Source: Acanthamoeba lenticulata
Taxonomy: Eukaryota > Discosea > Longamoebia > Acanthamoebidae
Assembly: GCA_002179805.1 (NCBI GenBank)
Contig: NAVB01001789.1
Coordinates: 1-19,594 of the forward strand
Length of the DNA: 19,594 nucleotides
Reading direction: 5' to 3'
Shown: positions 1 to 11,000 of the stretch, piece after piece
Layout: every line of letters starts with the position of its first letter
Numbering within the stretch: position 1 is the stretch's first letter
The notes under the pieces: generated by a model
What the model saw: the letters and a program-made list of their open reading frames with translations, nothing else
Databases searched by the model: none
Told to the model about the DNA's origin: nothing
Position numbers and translations under genes: made by a program

Positions 1-3000
1 GGCGTCGTAGATCGTGGTTAACATCACGCCCACCATCCTACGCATTTGGAAAGTGAATTAATCTGGCATTTCTTGTATGAATTAATGGTGGGGAGGGACG
101 TACTGCTCCATGAAGACGGCGGGCGTAAGGGTCTCGAGGAGGTGGAGGACCTTCTCGCCCTCGCGGACGTGATCAAACAGAAGCTTCTGCTCGCGGACGG
201 CCAGCGGGCGCGCCTCGCGCCACACCTGTCGCCACAGGTTGCCAGGCATGTGCATTCGCTGGGACAGGTGGCCCACCACCGCGCCCTCTGCGCTCGCCTC
301 CTCCAGCGGCCAATATCTGTGTTCCCAACAAGAACCACATTGTATCAGACAAGGCTGACGAGATAAGTTGGAGAGCAAAGCCCACGCACCGCACGCTCTC
401 CTCGTCTTCGTCCTCATCATCATTCTCTTCCTCGACCACTTGTTCCTCCTCGACTTCCTCCTCCTCTTCCTCATCATCCTCGATTTTCACTTGCTCTTTG
501 TCTGCTGTTTTCGTCGCCACGTCCACTTCGTTTTCGTTTGCTTTCTCTTCGGTGTCATCTTTCTCGCGGGTGGCCTTGGCGTTCTGTTGGAGCTGCTTCT
601 CGGCCCGAGCCGCCTTCTCACGTTGCCACAGCTCATGCACGTGCTCGATGTGCGCCTTGGCGTGTTCTGCTCCCCGACACTTGGTAAGCAACGAAGAATG
701 ACAGACCACATCGCGCGCTGGGGAAGGACGAAACTCGCACCTTCAGATTGCTCAATCCAGTCAGAGGGCGAATACCACCGCACAAAGTCCTCCAGCACGC
801 AGCCTGGATTGGCCGCCTTGAACGCTTGCATATCTGCCAATCACATCAGTATTGCTATCAATAACAGAATAGAAACAAAAGGAAAACGCACCGGAGAGGA
901 GAGTGGCCGATTGCATGCGGGCGCGTATCTGTTGGGCCTCGGCCGAGGAGCCGAGGCCGGCCAGGATCTCCTCCTTCTCTCGGATCATGTCCTCTGTCAT
1001 CCAGCCGTGGTCCTGCGTGTAGGGCGAGTAGATAGCAAGGCCCGACGCCAGCAGCGCGAGGCCCTCGATCCGCTCCGCGGCGCCGCGTCGCTTCACGCCG
1101 AGCTCCTTCTCGCGCCGGCGCTCCGTCTGCCGCTGCTGCCGGCGGTCCTCGTCGCTCGCCTGCCGGGACGGCATCCCGCCGGCGCCAGCACCGTACATGG
1201 CTGCTGCGGCCACCGCGGCTGACTTGCCAGCGCTGCTCTTGCGCTGCGCGCCGCCTTGGCTGTTGATGAGGGCGTCGAGGCTGTCCACACTGCGCCCGAG
1301 GCTGTTCCGCAGGCGGTTGCCGCTATCGGCCCGACTCAGTGCCCGGCGCGGTGACGCGAAGGTCAGGCCGTGGCCTTGGCCGTGACCCAGCCCGCTGCCA
1401 TCAGGGGTCTCTGTCCCGCTAGTATTGCCGCTGTGCCGGCTAGGCGGCCGGGACCGAGGCCCGCGGCGGCCCGACGACGCCGTCATGTGGCCACCGGCCT
1501 GCGGAATGGTCGTGAGCGTGGCTGCGGCCGTCGACGACGAGGCTGTGGTCGACGTCGCTACGTCGTCATCGTCGGAAAAGAGGATGTCGTTGTCCCAGCC
1601 GGTGTCGCCGCCCATATCCCACCCGGCGATGTCGCCCTCTGACGAGAGCAGGTCGTCGTCGACGCAGTTCTGCAGCTGCAGCTCCTGCGCGAGCCGACGC
1701 GAGCTCACCAGCGAGGCCGTGACATCGTAGCCCGAGTAGCTGTAAGGCGACATCAGGCCGCCCGGCATGTGGCTCAGCGGGCCTGCACACACGAGTGATT
1801 GTGAGTCGGTGAAGGTGTTATTGCTGGAGAGGAGGACGGGAGACGGACTCTTGATGCCGCCCTTGTACTCGTCCACGCTTGTGTACTCGTCGCTGTCGGT
1901 CCGCTCGTGCAGCGGCGACGAGTCGATCGAGTGCCCCGCGTTAAGCGCGCCGCCACCGCCTCCTCCGTGGCCGCTGCCTCCATGGCCGCCACCGCTGCCG
2001 CCCGCCGCACCTTCGTCCTTTTGCTCCAGCGCTCGCGCGCGGCCAATACAGTAGTTCAACTGTCGACAGCGTTCCGAAACTGGTCAGCTTGCCAAAGGAA
2101 AGAATAAATCAATTATGGGATAAAAATGGTTGGCGCACCATCTGAAGCTTCTGGTAGAGGAGGCACGCATTGTAGTCGATCATGTTGGTGGCGACGGCGG
2201 GCACTGGCACGCGCTCTTCCCAGTGCCATCGGAGCTCGCGAACAAACTCGAGCCAGATCAAGGCCATTCCGTGAAGATTGCGCATGTTGAGGAGCTGCAC
2301 CGAGAGCGAGGCGAGCAGCGAGCCCGGCGGCGCCGCTTTCAGGTGCAGAGATGACGCCGCACCCGCCACGAATTTGCGCTTCCCATCAAATAGATCCTGT
2401 TATTTTTGTAAAGAATTACATTAAGTCCAAAAACTAGCGCATAGCAGTAAATTAAAACAATAAAAACAAAAAGAGAGGAGAATATAAACCTGCATGATGG
2501 CGTCGATCTCTTCGGCGGTGGGGAGGTGGCCGTAGCGGAGGGACGCCGCGAGGGAGCGGGTGATGGACCCCATGGCGTTGAGCAAGTGAGGCACTTCACC
2601 CTCATGGCCCACGAGGCCGCTCACCGTGGGCGCCTTGAGCTCGACGAAGGAAGAGAACGACTTGGAATAGTCGTAGGCCTCCATCACTTCCTTCACCGAC
2701 TCAGTCAAATAGCAGACCGACCTAGTTAAAAGTTAAATACTTCGTTAATCCTCTTTTTTTTCGAAATGAAAATGAAAATCGATTTAAAGCGTACTTGTCG
2801 CGGAACACGGCGCGGAGAGACCACCGGGGAGTGACGCCCCACGGGAAGGCGTGGATGAGCCGCTCAACGCCTGTCCGCTTGGGCGACGTCGGGGCCAGAT
2901 TGATCCACGCCTCGGCCAGCTGGACAGCTGTTTAACCCGCCCGGCACGTATGAGCTAAGTCAAAGCCAAAGCGGGGCGGAGCGGGGCGCGGCCTACTGTC

Positions 3001-4795
3001 GACGGGGTCTTCGCTGGTGCCCCAGAGCAGATCCTTCTCCCAGTAGCCGGTCGAGCGGTAGTCGTTCTCCTTGAGCATGGTCTCGAATATCTCCGGGTCG
3101 CGCCACTCCTCGCTCCACTCGCCCTTCACTCGCGTGTACCGCGCGCTGACGCTAAAGTCGTTGATGTTGCGCGGGCCGATGGCGAGCGTGCTGATCCCCA
3201 ATTGTATGTACATGAGCGCCAACAGGCCTGCACTCCCGCCACCCCCCGGTGAGCTCATGACGTCAGCCTGACAACGAGCAAGAGACAAGGAGGGCTGTGT
3301 GTGCGCGCGTGCTTGGCGCACCTTCAAGCGAGTAGGCGCTGATGGGGACCGAGTGCTTGAGGACCGAGTCGAATCGGATGCTCACACCGCCAGAGGCCAG
3401 GTAGCCCATGTACTGCCCACGCCACCGCTCCCCGATGGGCACGAACACAGGCAGCGGGCTACATGCGCGCCGGGTCGGACCGGCCGGTTGGACGCGCTCA
3501 GTCAGTCGTCTGGGCTTCCATGAAGACGGTTACTCCACAACGTTGTGTGAACGTACCACTTGGTGTCGTTGATGACGATGGACAGGGTGGAGAGCAGGAG
3601 GGACGCCTCGCTCTCACCGCAGCCCTTGTCCGAAAGTGGCGCCAAAATCAAGAAGTCGCGCAGGCCAAACCTAATGTCGACCGTTGCTGTCATTGTCGAC
3701 GTCGGCAAAGTCATCGAGGAGGCAAGGACAGCACGTACCATCGCTGAAGGTGATGGGCACGCGAGGGAAAGTCTGACACCGAGTTCATCATGGCCTTCAT
3801 CTCTTCGGGGAACCAGGCAGGCCACGGGATGTCCTCCTCCTCTCGTGCTGCACAGCCATCCGTGGAACGCCACGATTGGTCGAGGTTTAGTGAGTCTCAC
3901 TCATGAATAATCCACTGGTACGTACTATTGCGACGCCGCGGGCCGCCATCGGCGCTGCGCCGAATCTTGGTGGCCGAGAGGTCGTGGTGAGACGATCGCT
4001 TGTTCTCGCTCTCAGGCGGCGCAAAGTGGTAGATAAGCTGGTAGGACTGACCCTCGTAGCTGAAGGCCTCCCGCAGCGCGCTGTTGTGAGGGGCCGACGC
4101 CACCGGTGCCGGTTTGGGCTTTTGTAATGGGGGGGGGGGGAGTTGTTTGTTATTTGACGTTATACGCGAGAGTCAGAGGCCTACACCAAACGTTGTACGC
4201 GGGCCGCAGCGCGCACCTTGGCCGCGTAGCTCTCGCCATCGAGGTGCCACTGGCGAAAGACCGACTCGATGCTCGCGATGAACCTGGTCGCGCCACGGCA
4301 CCAACTCGAGATCAGGGGTGGCTGGGCCGCGCTATGCGGTGGTGCGCTGCACGCACTTTTCCCAGGGCGAGGCCAGGGTGTAGTCGATGATCTCGAAGAC
4401 GCCCTCGTCGCCCTGGCTCGCAGCCGTGGTGCTATCCACGGAGTCCAGCTTCCTTGTTCCTGCGGCTGTTGCTGCTGCCGATGCTGCTGTGTCTCCCGAC
4501 CCCTTGTTGGCCTGCTGCGGCACTTGCTCATCGTCTGCTTCCACCCTCTTCGGGGCAGGTTTGCCCTGTGCCCAACGTTGAGTAAGAAACACTTGCTCAC
4601 AATAGCACTGGGCCAGCTGAGGGAATTTGCATTTCTTCTTGATGATGATTTAAAGCTCAATGCGATGTAAGTGGATAGTGGAATGGGCCCCAAGTGGAGC
4701 AACATGCTTGCAACAGGTACCTTTGCTTTGGAGGAAAGGCGCAGAGCAACCTCGCGGCCGCGAACCTCAAAATCAAAGTCTTCGTCCTCGTCCAT
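1..4795 (-). CDS. RAB3GAP1: Rab3 GTPase-activating protein catalytic subunit (C-terminus off the left edge)
   Basis: In animals this subunit pairs with RAB3GAP2; the complex is a GAP for Rab3 and an exchange factor for Rab18, acting in vesicle and ER membrane traffic. Exons on the complement: 4795-4721, 4616-4357, 4283-4217, 4118-3926, 3847-3739, 3670-3557, 3458-3322, 3227-2997, 2927-2795, 2721-2490, 2396-2139, 2059-892, 833-741, 666-390, 316-104, 37-<1. All phases agree, giving 1,199 residues so far (human total is about 980). Blocks matching the human protein in order: VFEIIDYTLASPWEKFIASI (residues 94-118), FPSRAHHLQRWFGLRDF, DLLWGTSEDPV, ALIWLEFVRELRWHWEE, MTEDMIREKEEILAGLG (about 957), DMQAFKAANPGCVLEDFVRW, LSQRMHMPGNLW. 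R1136 in LSQRM aligns with the arginine I believe is the catalytic one in human (R728, number from memory). Unusual parts are a low-complexity stretch of about 350 residues (604-955) and an acidic tract before the catalytic block. The second-exon acceptor could instead be near position 4565. Confidence 0.93.
892..2059 (-). other. Low-complexity insert exon of the Rab3GAP gene
   Basis: This single 1,168-base exon encodes residues 604-992. It starts with the conserved LNYCIGRARALEQK and ends with the conserved MTED...LLS block. In between lie a Gly/His stretch, Ser-rich and acidic motifs (DNDILFSDDDD, perhaps matching the acidic Ser/Asp patch of the human protein), an Ala run and an Arg/Glu-rich helix-like stretch (DRRQQRQTERRREKELG). 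The animal protein has a shorter disordered linker at this place. The stretch is probably a disordered regulatory linker; I cannot assign a function. Confidence 0.8.
4119..4216 (-). other. Rab3GAP intron with a 12-base C run
   Basis: This is a 98 bp GTGCGC...AAAAG intron. On the plus strand it holds a run of twelve G at 4129-4140, which is a pure C tract in the transcript just upstream of the acceptor. It presumably serves as the polypyrimidine tract. Such a homopolymer is prone to length variation and sequencing error. Confidence 0.75.
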
Positions 4796-4898
4796 CCTGC
4801 GCACCAAGACTAAAAGTTGAAAGAATTATTTTATTTTTTCTCTCTTGGTGCTGACGTGGCCACACGCCAGCCAAGTGACAGCAAACGACAGGTCGACG
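4796..4898. promoter_or_regulatory. Divergent intergenic region upstream of the Rab3GAP gene
   Basis: About 100 bp lie between the Rab3GAP start codon (minus, 4795) and the first ATG of a doubtful plus-strand gene (4899). It is clearly richer in A/T than its flanks (TTATTTTATTTTTT near 4827-4840). A perfect 9-base inverted repeat brackets the A/T core: GCACCAAGA at 4801-4809 and TCTTGGTGC at 4843-4851. It must hold at least the Rab3GAP promoter. I recognise no specific factor site. Confidence 0.45.
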
Positions 4899-5205
4899 AT
4901 GAAGAAGCTGCACGAACGTTCGCAACAAACGCAAGTTCTTGTGGCGACGTTCGGGTGGGTACCATTGCGACCTTATCTGTGGTCACCACCTCAGCCTTGG
5001 ATAGCCTCTAAGGGGCCATTTCCTGCTACGTCCGATGGCGCGATCGCCATCCCTCTACAAGGCTGAGGGGCGTCGCTGGACCATACCCGCCCTAGAGACC
5101 ATCGACATGTTCCCTTTTAGTTTCGCTGACGCTATGCAGCTCGGCAACGACGGTGTCGGCCAACAGGTCATGGAGATGGGCGATATTCCGCGTAATGCAT
5201 GTTGA
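4899..5205 (+). CDS. Doubtful small two-exon gene, 82 residues, unknown function
   Basis: A possible reading is exon 4899-4954, a 58 bp intron 4955-5012 (GTGGGT...CTAAG) and exon 5013-5205 ending in TGA. It starts MKKLHERSQQTQVLVATFGG and continues through AEGRRWTIPALETIDMFPFS to GDIPRNAC. Support is limited to phase agreement, an intron length like that of its neighbours, and fairly GC-ending codons in exon 2. I do not recognise the protein. The ATG-only alternative starts at 5035 and gives 56 residues. It could equally be 5' leader sequence of the downstream exonuclease gene. Confidence 0.25.
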
Positions 5206-6006
5206 CTCGCTTGACTGGTCGGAGCTGCGGAGTGCTAAGCTCCGCCGCACGCTGCCAGTGGCTGGCGCGGTGCTCTCTTGGAAACCACCAAGCAGGACTG
5301 GCCAGCAACTGCCCGTTGACGAGCCCCGTCTCCTGCTTTTTTTGTTTTCCACACAAAACACATTACTCGATACGAACAACAGCACAACACATCCAACAGC
5401 GCATAGCGTTTGGACTGGTGCGCCTCTCAGCACCCACTTCCTTGTTCTTAATGTTTGTTTTGCTGACTTGCACTTTTTTCTCAGGTTCGTCTCTAGCCAC
5501 CATTCGTACAAACAACAGGCACGTTCTTCCTTCTTTTCTTTCTTGGTGTTTGTCTGTCCCGCTTCTCTCGCGTGCTGCCCCCGCCTGCCGCACAAGGAGT
5601 GCCCACAAACGTCAGCAGGCAGTTTTGGCGCTTTTTTTTGTTCGGCATTTGTGCAATGCCCAGCTTGCTCTACCGCGTTCTTCACAAATTTCAAAGGGAG
5701 TGGCGTTTCGTGCGCAGCACGCAATCCTTTCCTTGTTCGCCACCTCGGCGGTGGCGTAGCCTTCTCAGCTTGTTCCATTTCGCACTTCTTCCGTTAGAGA
5801 GTATGATTGCCGTGCCACGTCTGCTTGTTCCAAATTCCTTCTCAAATTGAAAGGCAAATCTTGCCATCCATCGTTTCTACTTTGCCGTTAACATTTCCAA
5901 GGTGGGCAAGGTAGCTTGGAGCTGTTGTAGTACCCTTCGGCTCAACTTCTTCTTCTTCTCTTCTACAGATTACGGCCGATCTGTTGCTGATTGTTAGCCG
6001 TTTCAG
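5206..6006 (+). other. Pyrimidine-rich non-coding stretch, probable 5' UTR/leader intron of the exonuclease gene
   Basis: No convincing coding exon is present. The plus strand is rich in T and C, with many TTCTT and CTTTT runs. That removes stop codons and creates long open frames on both strands without protein-like content. At 5948-5968 a strong acceptor-like tract (TTCTTCTTCTTCTCTTCTAC followed by AG) is followed by about 38 bases and then the exonuclease start codon. This fits a 5' UTR intron, but I could not fix its donor. A second acceptor-like site (TTTTTTCTCAG) ends near 5484. Confidence 0.4.
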
Positions 6007-7846
6007 ATGTCAAGCCCTCCAACCCCACGCCATTGCAAGTACTTCTTTAGTGCTCGCGGATGCAATCAAGGAAACGATTGTAAGTATCTGCACCAACAAA
6101 TGGAAGAGGTATGACTTGCTCGGCCAGCGTATCACGTTCGTTGTATTCATCTGGTCCGTGTCCATCCCGTTCAGGTGCGCATGGACCTGCCCTGCACAGC
6201 GCTCTCCATCGACCTCGAAACCACGGGCTGCTGGCCAGGCGTGCACAAGATCGTCGCCGTCGGCGTTGCCCTCTTCCAGCTTCACCCTTCACACCAGGTA
6301 CACTACCTCCGTCATAGAGCTCACTTTCTCAAGAGCGCACCTCACAAGAGCTTGTCTCTTAACGTCGTCCTCGCCGCCTTGTTGTCTGCTCTCTCAGGTT
6401 GTTGAGGTGGAACGCCGTCTGTTCCAGTTCAAAGTGAACTACCCACAGGACTTTGACGAGATCACCCTGCGCGACTTCTGGCACGTCCAGGGCCGCATGG
6501 ACCTGCTCGCAGCCTTGCAGAAGAACGCCAAGCCCGAGGAGGAAGCCATCAAAGACTTTTACGATTTCTACACGGAGGTGTGCTATCGCTACCCTAAGTT
6601 CTTCTTGGTGACCGACAACCCGGTCATGGACCTCGGCTTCCTCAATCTATCGATCGCCACCAAGCTCGGCAAGCCGCCGCTCACGTACCGCCCCGTCCAG
6701 CGCTGTTCCGCGTCGTCGTTGGCGCCGCCCGAGCTACGCCTCCCCTGGTGCTCTGAGCTCGCGCCGCCCTCGCTCGACTCGTCATCGTCGTCCTTGGCCA
6801 CCCGTACGTCGTCGTCCACAACGCTGTCTTCAGAGTCGGAGAGCGACGACGAGTTTAGCACAACCAGCGTCGGCGAGGAGGACTCGAGTGAGGGTTCGGA
6901 CGAAGAGGCCTTTGGCGAGAGCGGCGAGGAGGACATCAGCGCCGATGAGGGGACCAACAACACAAGCGCCGTCAACGAACAACTCCTCCTCAAGGCCAAC
7001 GAGCTGGCCCAGCGCGTGCAGCAACTCCAACAGCAGCCAGCCAGCTGTGAGACTGGCAAGCGCCTGGCGTCCTTCTACGACGACTACTCGGCGCCGCACT
7101 TTGCCGTCGACCTCAACTCGTTTGCGTGCGGGTTGATCGGACTCCACCTGCCTCCGTTCCGCCGCGCTGGCGGGTCGCGCTGGGCCTCGCCCGCCGACTT
7201 TTTGTCGTTCCACAAGCCCTACCTCGTCTGCCCGTACCGGAAAACGCACGACCCGGTCGACGACGCTTCGGCCAACTGCTGGCACTTTCTCCAGTGCATC
7301 TCCATCCTGTGGGTGAATGAGTACACGCAGATCCATCAGGCCCGGAAGGACGAGCAGCACCATCAACAACATCACCATCATCAACAGCAGCAGCAACACC
7401 AGCACCAGCACACCAAGAGCTGCGGTGGCGGTGGTGGTGGTGGCAAGTCAACGAGTGGAGGCAAGCCGCCGGTCTACAGTGATGCCGACTTCCCGACGAT
7501 CTCGAGCGCCAACAAGCAGCAACAGCAGCAGCAGCAGAGGTCGCCTCGGCGAGGCCGCACGCCGAGCTCCCCGGCGAGCGCCACCGCCAAGGACAAGGCC
7601 ACTTCGCCTCAGCCTCGTGGAGCCAAGCCACAACAGCAGCAGCAACAGAAGCAGCACCAAGGCAAGACTGGCGGCGGCAACAACAGCAGCTCCGTCAAGT
7701 CGCTGGACGGCGTGCCGCGGCGGACAACGCGGTCCTTCTCAGATCCACCGTTCATGGACGCCGTCTCGGCCACCTCGTCTTTCTCTACTTCGTCGTTGTC
7801 ACCATCCCCGGCCTCGCCGCCACCTCCAGCTTTAGTTTTGTTTTGA
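6007..7846 (+). CDS. CCCH zinc-finger / DEDDh 3'-5' exonuclease fusion protein
   Basis: Three exons, 6007-6108, 6175-6297 and 6398-7846, encode 557 residues; the 66 and 100 bp introns are both phase 0. An in-frame TAG at 5995 supports the start. Residues 10-29 form an exact C-x8-C-x5-C-x3-H finger (C10, C19, C25, H29), a type that usually binds RNA. The DnaQ-like fold follows: Exo I LSIDLETTG (D47, E49), Exo II TDNPVMDLGFLN (D153), and Exo III HDPVDDA (H359, D364), the H-x4-D of the DEDDh class. Between Exo II and III lies a Ser/Glu/Asp-rich insert (about 178-300). The tail has Gln/His tracts (about 392-415, 446-460, 485-497) and a Gly run. The likely role is nuclease trimming of RNA or DNA 3' ends; the substrate is unknown. 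The exonuclease call is firm by motif, the biological role is inference. Confidence 0.8.
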
Positions 7847-8066
7847 GAAAGAGAGAGGAAGTCGGGGACGAGAAAGAAAGGATCTTTCTCGCCCCCTCTC
7901 TCCGATCTGTTGTACATAAGCCAGCAACCAAACAAAACATAACATTCCCTTGCTACGTTCGCTTTTTTTTGGCAAATATCTGTGAAAATTTGGAAATATT
8001 TATGAAGGAATTTTTTAAAAAATCATAAATGTACAAGCCGGAGATGAAAGGAAACAAGCAAGTCGT
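7847..8066. terminator. Convergent 3' intergenic region with a T/A palindrome
   Basis: These 220 bp separate the stop codons of two genes that face each other. The middle is A/T-rich and carries a perfect 14-base palindrome at 8010-8023 (A, six T, six A, T). The stretch must contain both polyadenylation regions. A similar T-run/A-run element occurs between the other convergent pair at 19432-19475. Function as a shared 3' end signal is inference. Confidence 0.4.
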
Positions 8067-11000
8067 CTAGACGGTGGGGGTTCGGAAGGGCGACCTGCTC
8101 AAGAACGGATTGAGGAACTTGGTCGGGCTGGAGCTCGGTGTGGGCCTCCTGGTCGGGCTTCGTGAGGGCGTGCGCGAGGGCGTGACGCTGCGGCTTGGCG
8201 TGATGGAAGGCGACGGCGAGTTTGTCGGGGTGCGGGTGGCGCTCGGGGTCGAGGTGGCGGTGAGCGAGGGCGTGATGGTCCTGCTCGGGCTGGTAGACTC
8301 GCTCGGCGTAGACGTACTTGTGGGCGAGACCGATCTCGTGGGGCTGGGGCTCTCGGACATGCGCGTGGTCGACGGGCTGAGGCTGGGCGAGCCGGTTCTG
8401 CTGGGCGTGCTGGACCTTGACGGGCTCCTGCTTGACGTCGGCGTCGTCGTTGCGGTCCTGCTGGGCGAAGCAGACTTTGTCGCGGTCGTGCTGGGCGAGG
8501 CCGAGATCGACGGAGACCTGCTTGACGTGGGACTCCTGGTCGGCGAGACGCTGCGTGTGGGCGTTGCGGAAACGCGAGTTCCCGACGGCGATGGGGTCGA
8601 GCTCGAGGACGGCGAGCGGCTGATGGACGCCGTGGGCGAAGCCGTGGGTGTGCGCGAGACGGAGGCGGAGGGGGTGCGCGACGCGGATGATGACGGAGTG
8701 GGCGTGACCGAAGGCGTGCGCGTGGTGGAGGCCGACGGCGTGGTCGAGATGGAGGCCGTAGGCTTGACAGACGACGATGGGCTAGCGCTAATGGACGCCG
8801 TGGGTGAAGCCGTGGGTGTGCGCGAGACGGAGGCCGTTGGCGAAGCCGCAGACGTGCTCGAAACGGCCGGGCTGGCGCTGATCGATGCCGTCGGCGAGGC
8901 GGTAGGCGTGCTCGAGGCAGCTGGGCTGACGCTGGTGGACGCCGAGGGCGAAACGGCAGGCGTGCTTGAAATTGTCGGGCTGACGCTGCTTGCTGACGTA
9001 GGCGAGGCGGCGGGCGTGCTCGAGACCGGTGGGCTGACGCTGATCGATGCCGTCGGCGAGGCGGTAGGCGTGCCTGACGAAGCCGGGCTGGCGCTTGTGG
9101 ACGCCGAGGGCGAAGCCGAGGGCGTGCGCGAGACGGACGAGGCCGGCGTGCCCGAAGCAGAAGTGCTCGGGCTTGCGCTGGTCGACGACGTGGGCGAGGG
9201 CGAGCCCGAGACAGAGGCGGCCGGACTGGCGCTTGTCGATGCTGAGGGCGATACGGACGAGGCCGGGGTGGCGCTGGTGGAAGCCGCGGGTGTGCCCGAG
9301 GCTGAAGCCGTCGGGCTGGCGACGACGCTGGCAGAGACCGAGGGCATGGCCGACTCGCTCGGGGCGGCGCTCGCCGACACGGCAGGAGAGAAAGAGGCAG
9401 AGACGGTCGGACTAGGCGGCACGGTGGAGGACGCCGTCGGCGTGGAGGATGTAGTGGGCGCGGCCGACGAGGCCGGGCTGGCCGAGGCCGTAGCCGTCAC
9501 CGAGGCCGAGGCACCCGGGCTGACGGTGACGGATGCCGTGGGCGAGACGGCAGGCGTGCCTGAGGAAGCGGTGGTCGGGCTGACGCTGGTGGACGCCGAG
9601 GGCGAGGGCGAAGCGGTGGGCGTGAGTGTGACCGACGCCGTGGGCGTGCCCGAGACCGCCGGACTGACGTTCGTCGACGCCGTGGGCGAGGAGGTCGGCG
9701 TGCGCGTGACCGACGCGGCAAGCGTGCCCGAGGCCGTCGGTGTGCTCGTGGAAGCGGGCGTGGTCGAAGCCGCAGGCGTGCTGGAGGCAGCGGCCGTCGA
9801 GCTGACGCTGGAAGTTGCTGTCGCTGAGGCCGAGGCCGTGGCCGAGGTGCTCGGTGTACGCGAGGTGGAGACGGCAGGCGTAGCCGATACGGTGGCGCTC
9901 GGGCTGAGGATGGGGAACGCTGTGGACGAGAGCGTGGGCGTGGGCGTCGTGGAAGTGGCTGGCGAGACCAAGACGGTGGCAGAAGCGGTGGGCGTGAGTG
10001 TGATCGACGCAGCGGGCGTGCCCGAGGCAGCGGCGGTCGCGCTGACGCTGGTGGTCGTCGTCGCCGAGACCGTGGGCGAGGCAGTGGGCGTGCGCGTGAC
10101 CGACGCGGCAGGCGTTCCCGAGGACGTGGGGCTCGGACTGACGGTGGCAAACGCCGAGGCGGCAGGCGTGCCCGAGACGGACGCTGTGGCCGAGGCGGTG
10201 GGCGTGCGTGTGGCCGAGGCAGTGGGCGTGCGCGTGGTCGACGCCGCGGGCGTGCCCGAGGCGGCGGCGGTTGAGCTGACGCTGGCGGTCGCTGTGGCCG
10301 AGGCCGTGGGCGTGCGCGAGGCAGACACTGCGGGCGAGAGGGCGGGCGTAGACGTGGTCGAGGAGGCAGGCGTGCCCGAGGCTGTGGGCGTGCGCGTGGC
10401 CGAGGCGGTGGCCGAAGCGGTGGGCGTGCGCGTGATGGAAGCCGCAGGTGTGCCTGAGGTCGTGGCGGCAGGCGTGCCCGAGGCTGTAGGCGTGCGCGTG
10501 GCCGAAGCGGTGGGCGTGCGCGTGATGGAAGCCGCAGGTGTGCCTGAGGCTGTGGCGGCAGGCGTGCCCGAGGCTGTAGGCGCGCGCGTGGCCGAAGCGG
10601 TGGCCGAAGCGGTGGGCGTGCGCGTGATGGAAGCCGCAGGTGTGCCTGAGGCTGTGGCGGCAGGCGTGCCCGAGGCTGTAGGCGTGCGCGTGGCCGAGGC
10701 TGTAGGCGTGCGCGTGGCCGAAGCTGTGGGCGTGCGCGTGACGGAAGCTGAGGGCGAGGCGGTGGCGCTCGGGCTGGAGCCAGTGGAGACCGAGGGCGAG
10801 GGTGAGGCCGTGGGTGTGCGCGTGGTCGAGGCAGCCGGGCTGACGCTGGTGGACGCCGAGGGCGAGGCCGTGGCGCTCGGGCTGGAGCCAGTGGAGACCG
10901 AGGGCGAGGCCGTGCGAGAGGGCGAGGCCGTGCGAGATGCCGTGGGCGTGGCGGTCCGCGTTGGCGAGCTCGTGCTCGTGGCCGTAGCGCTCGGGCTGGG

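Noticed and set aside
368..1222. 284-residue plus-strand frame
   Set aside because: It is antisense to conserved Rab3GAP exons; its Leu/Phe-rich start is the complement of the Glu/Asp-rich tract.
5092..5797. Long open frames on both strands (228 and 214 residues)
   Set aside because: The two frames overlap antisense, have no recognisable motif and lie in pyrimidine-rich DNA where stop codons are scarce. A hydrophobic stretch in the minus frame is not enough to support a membrane protein.
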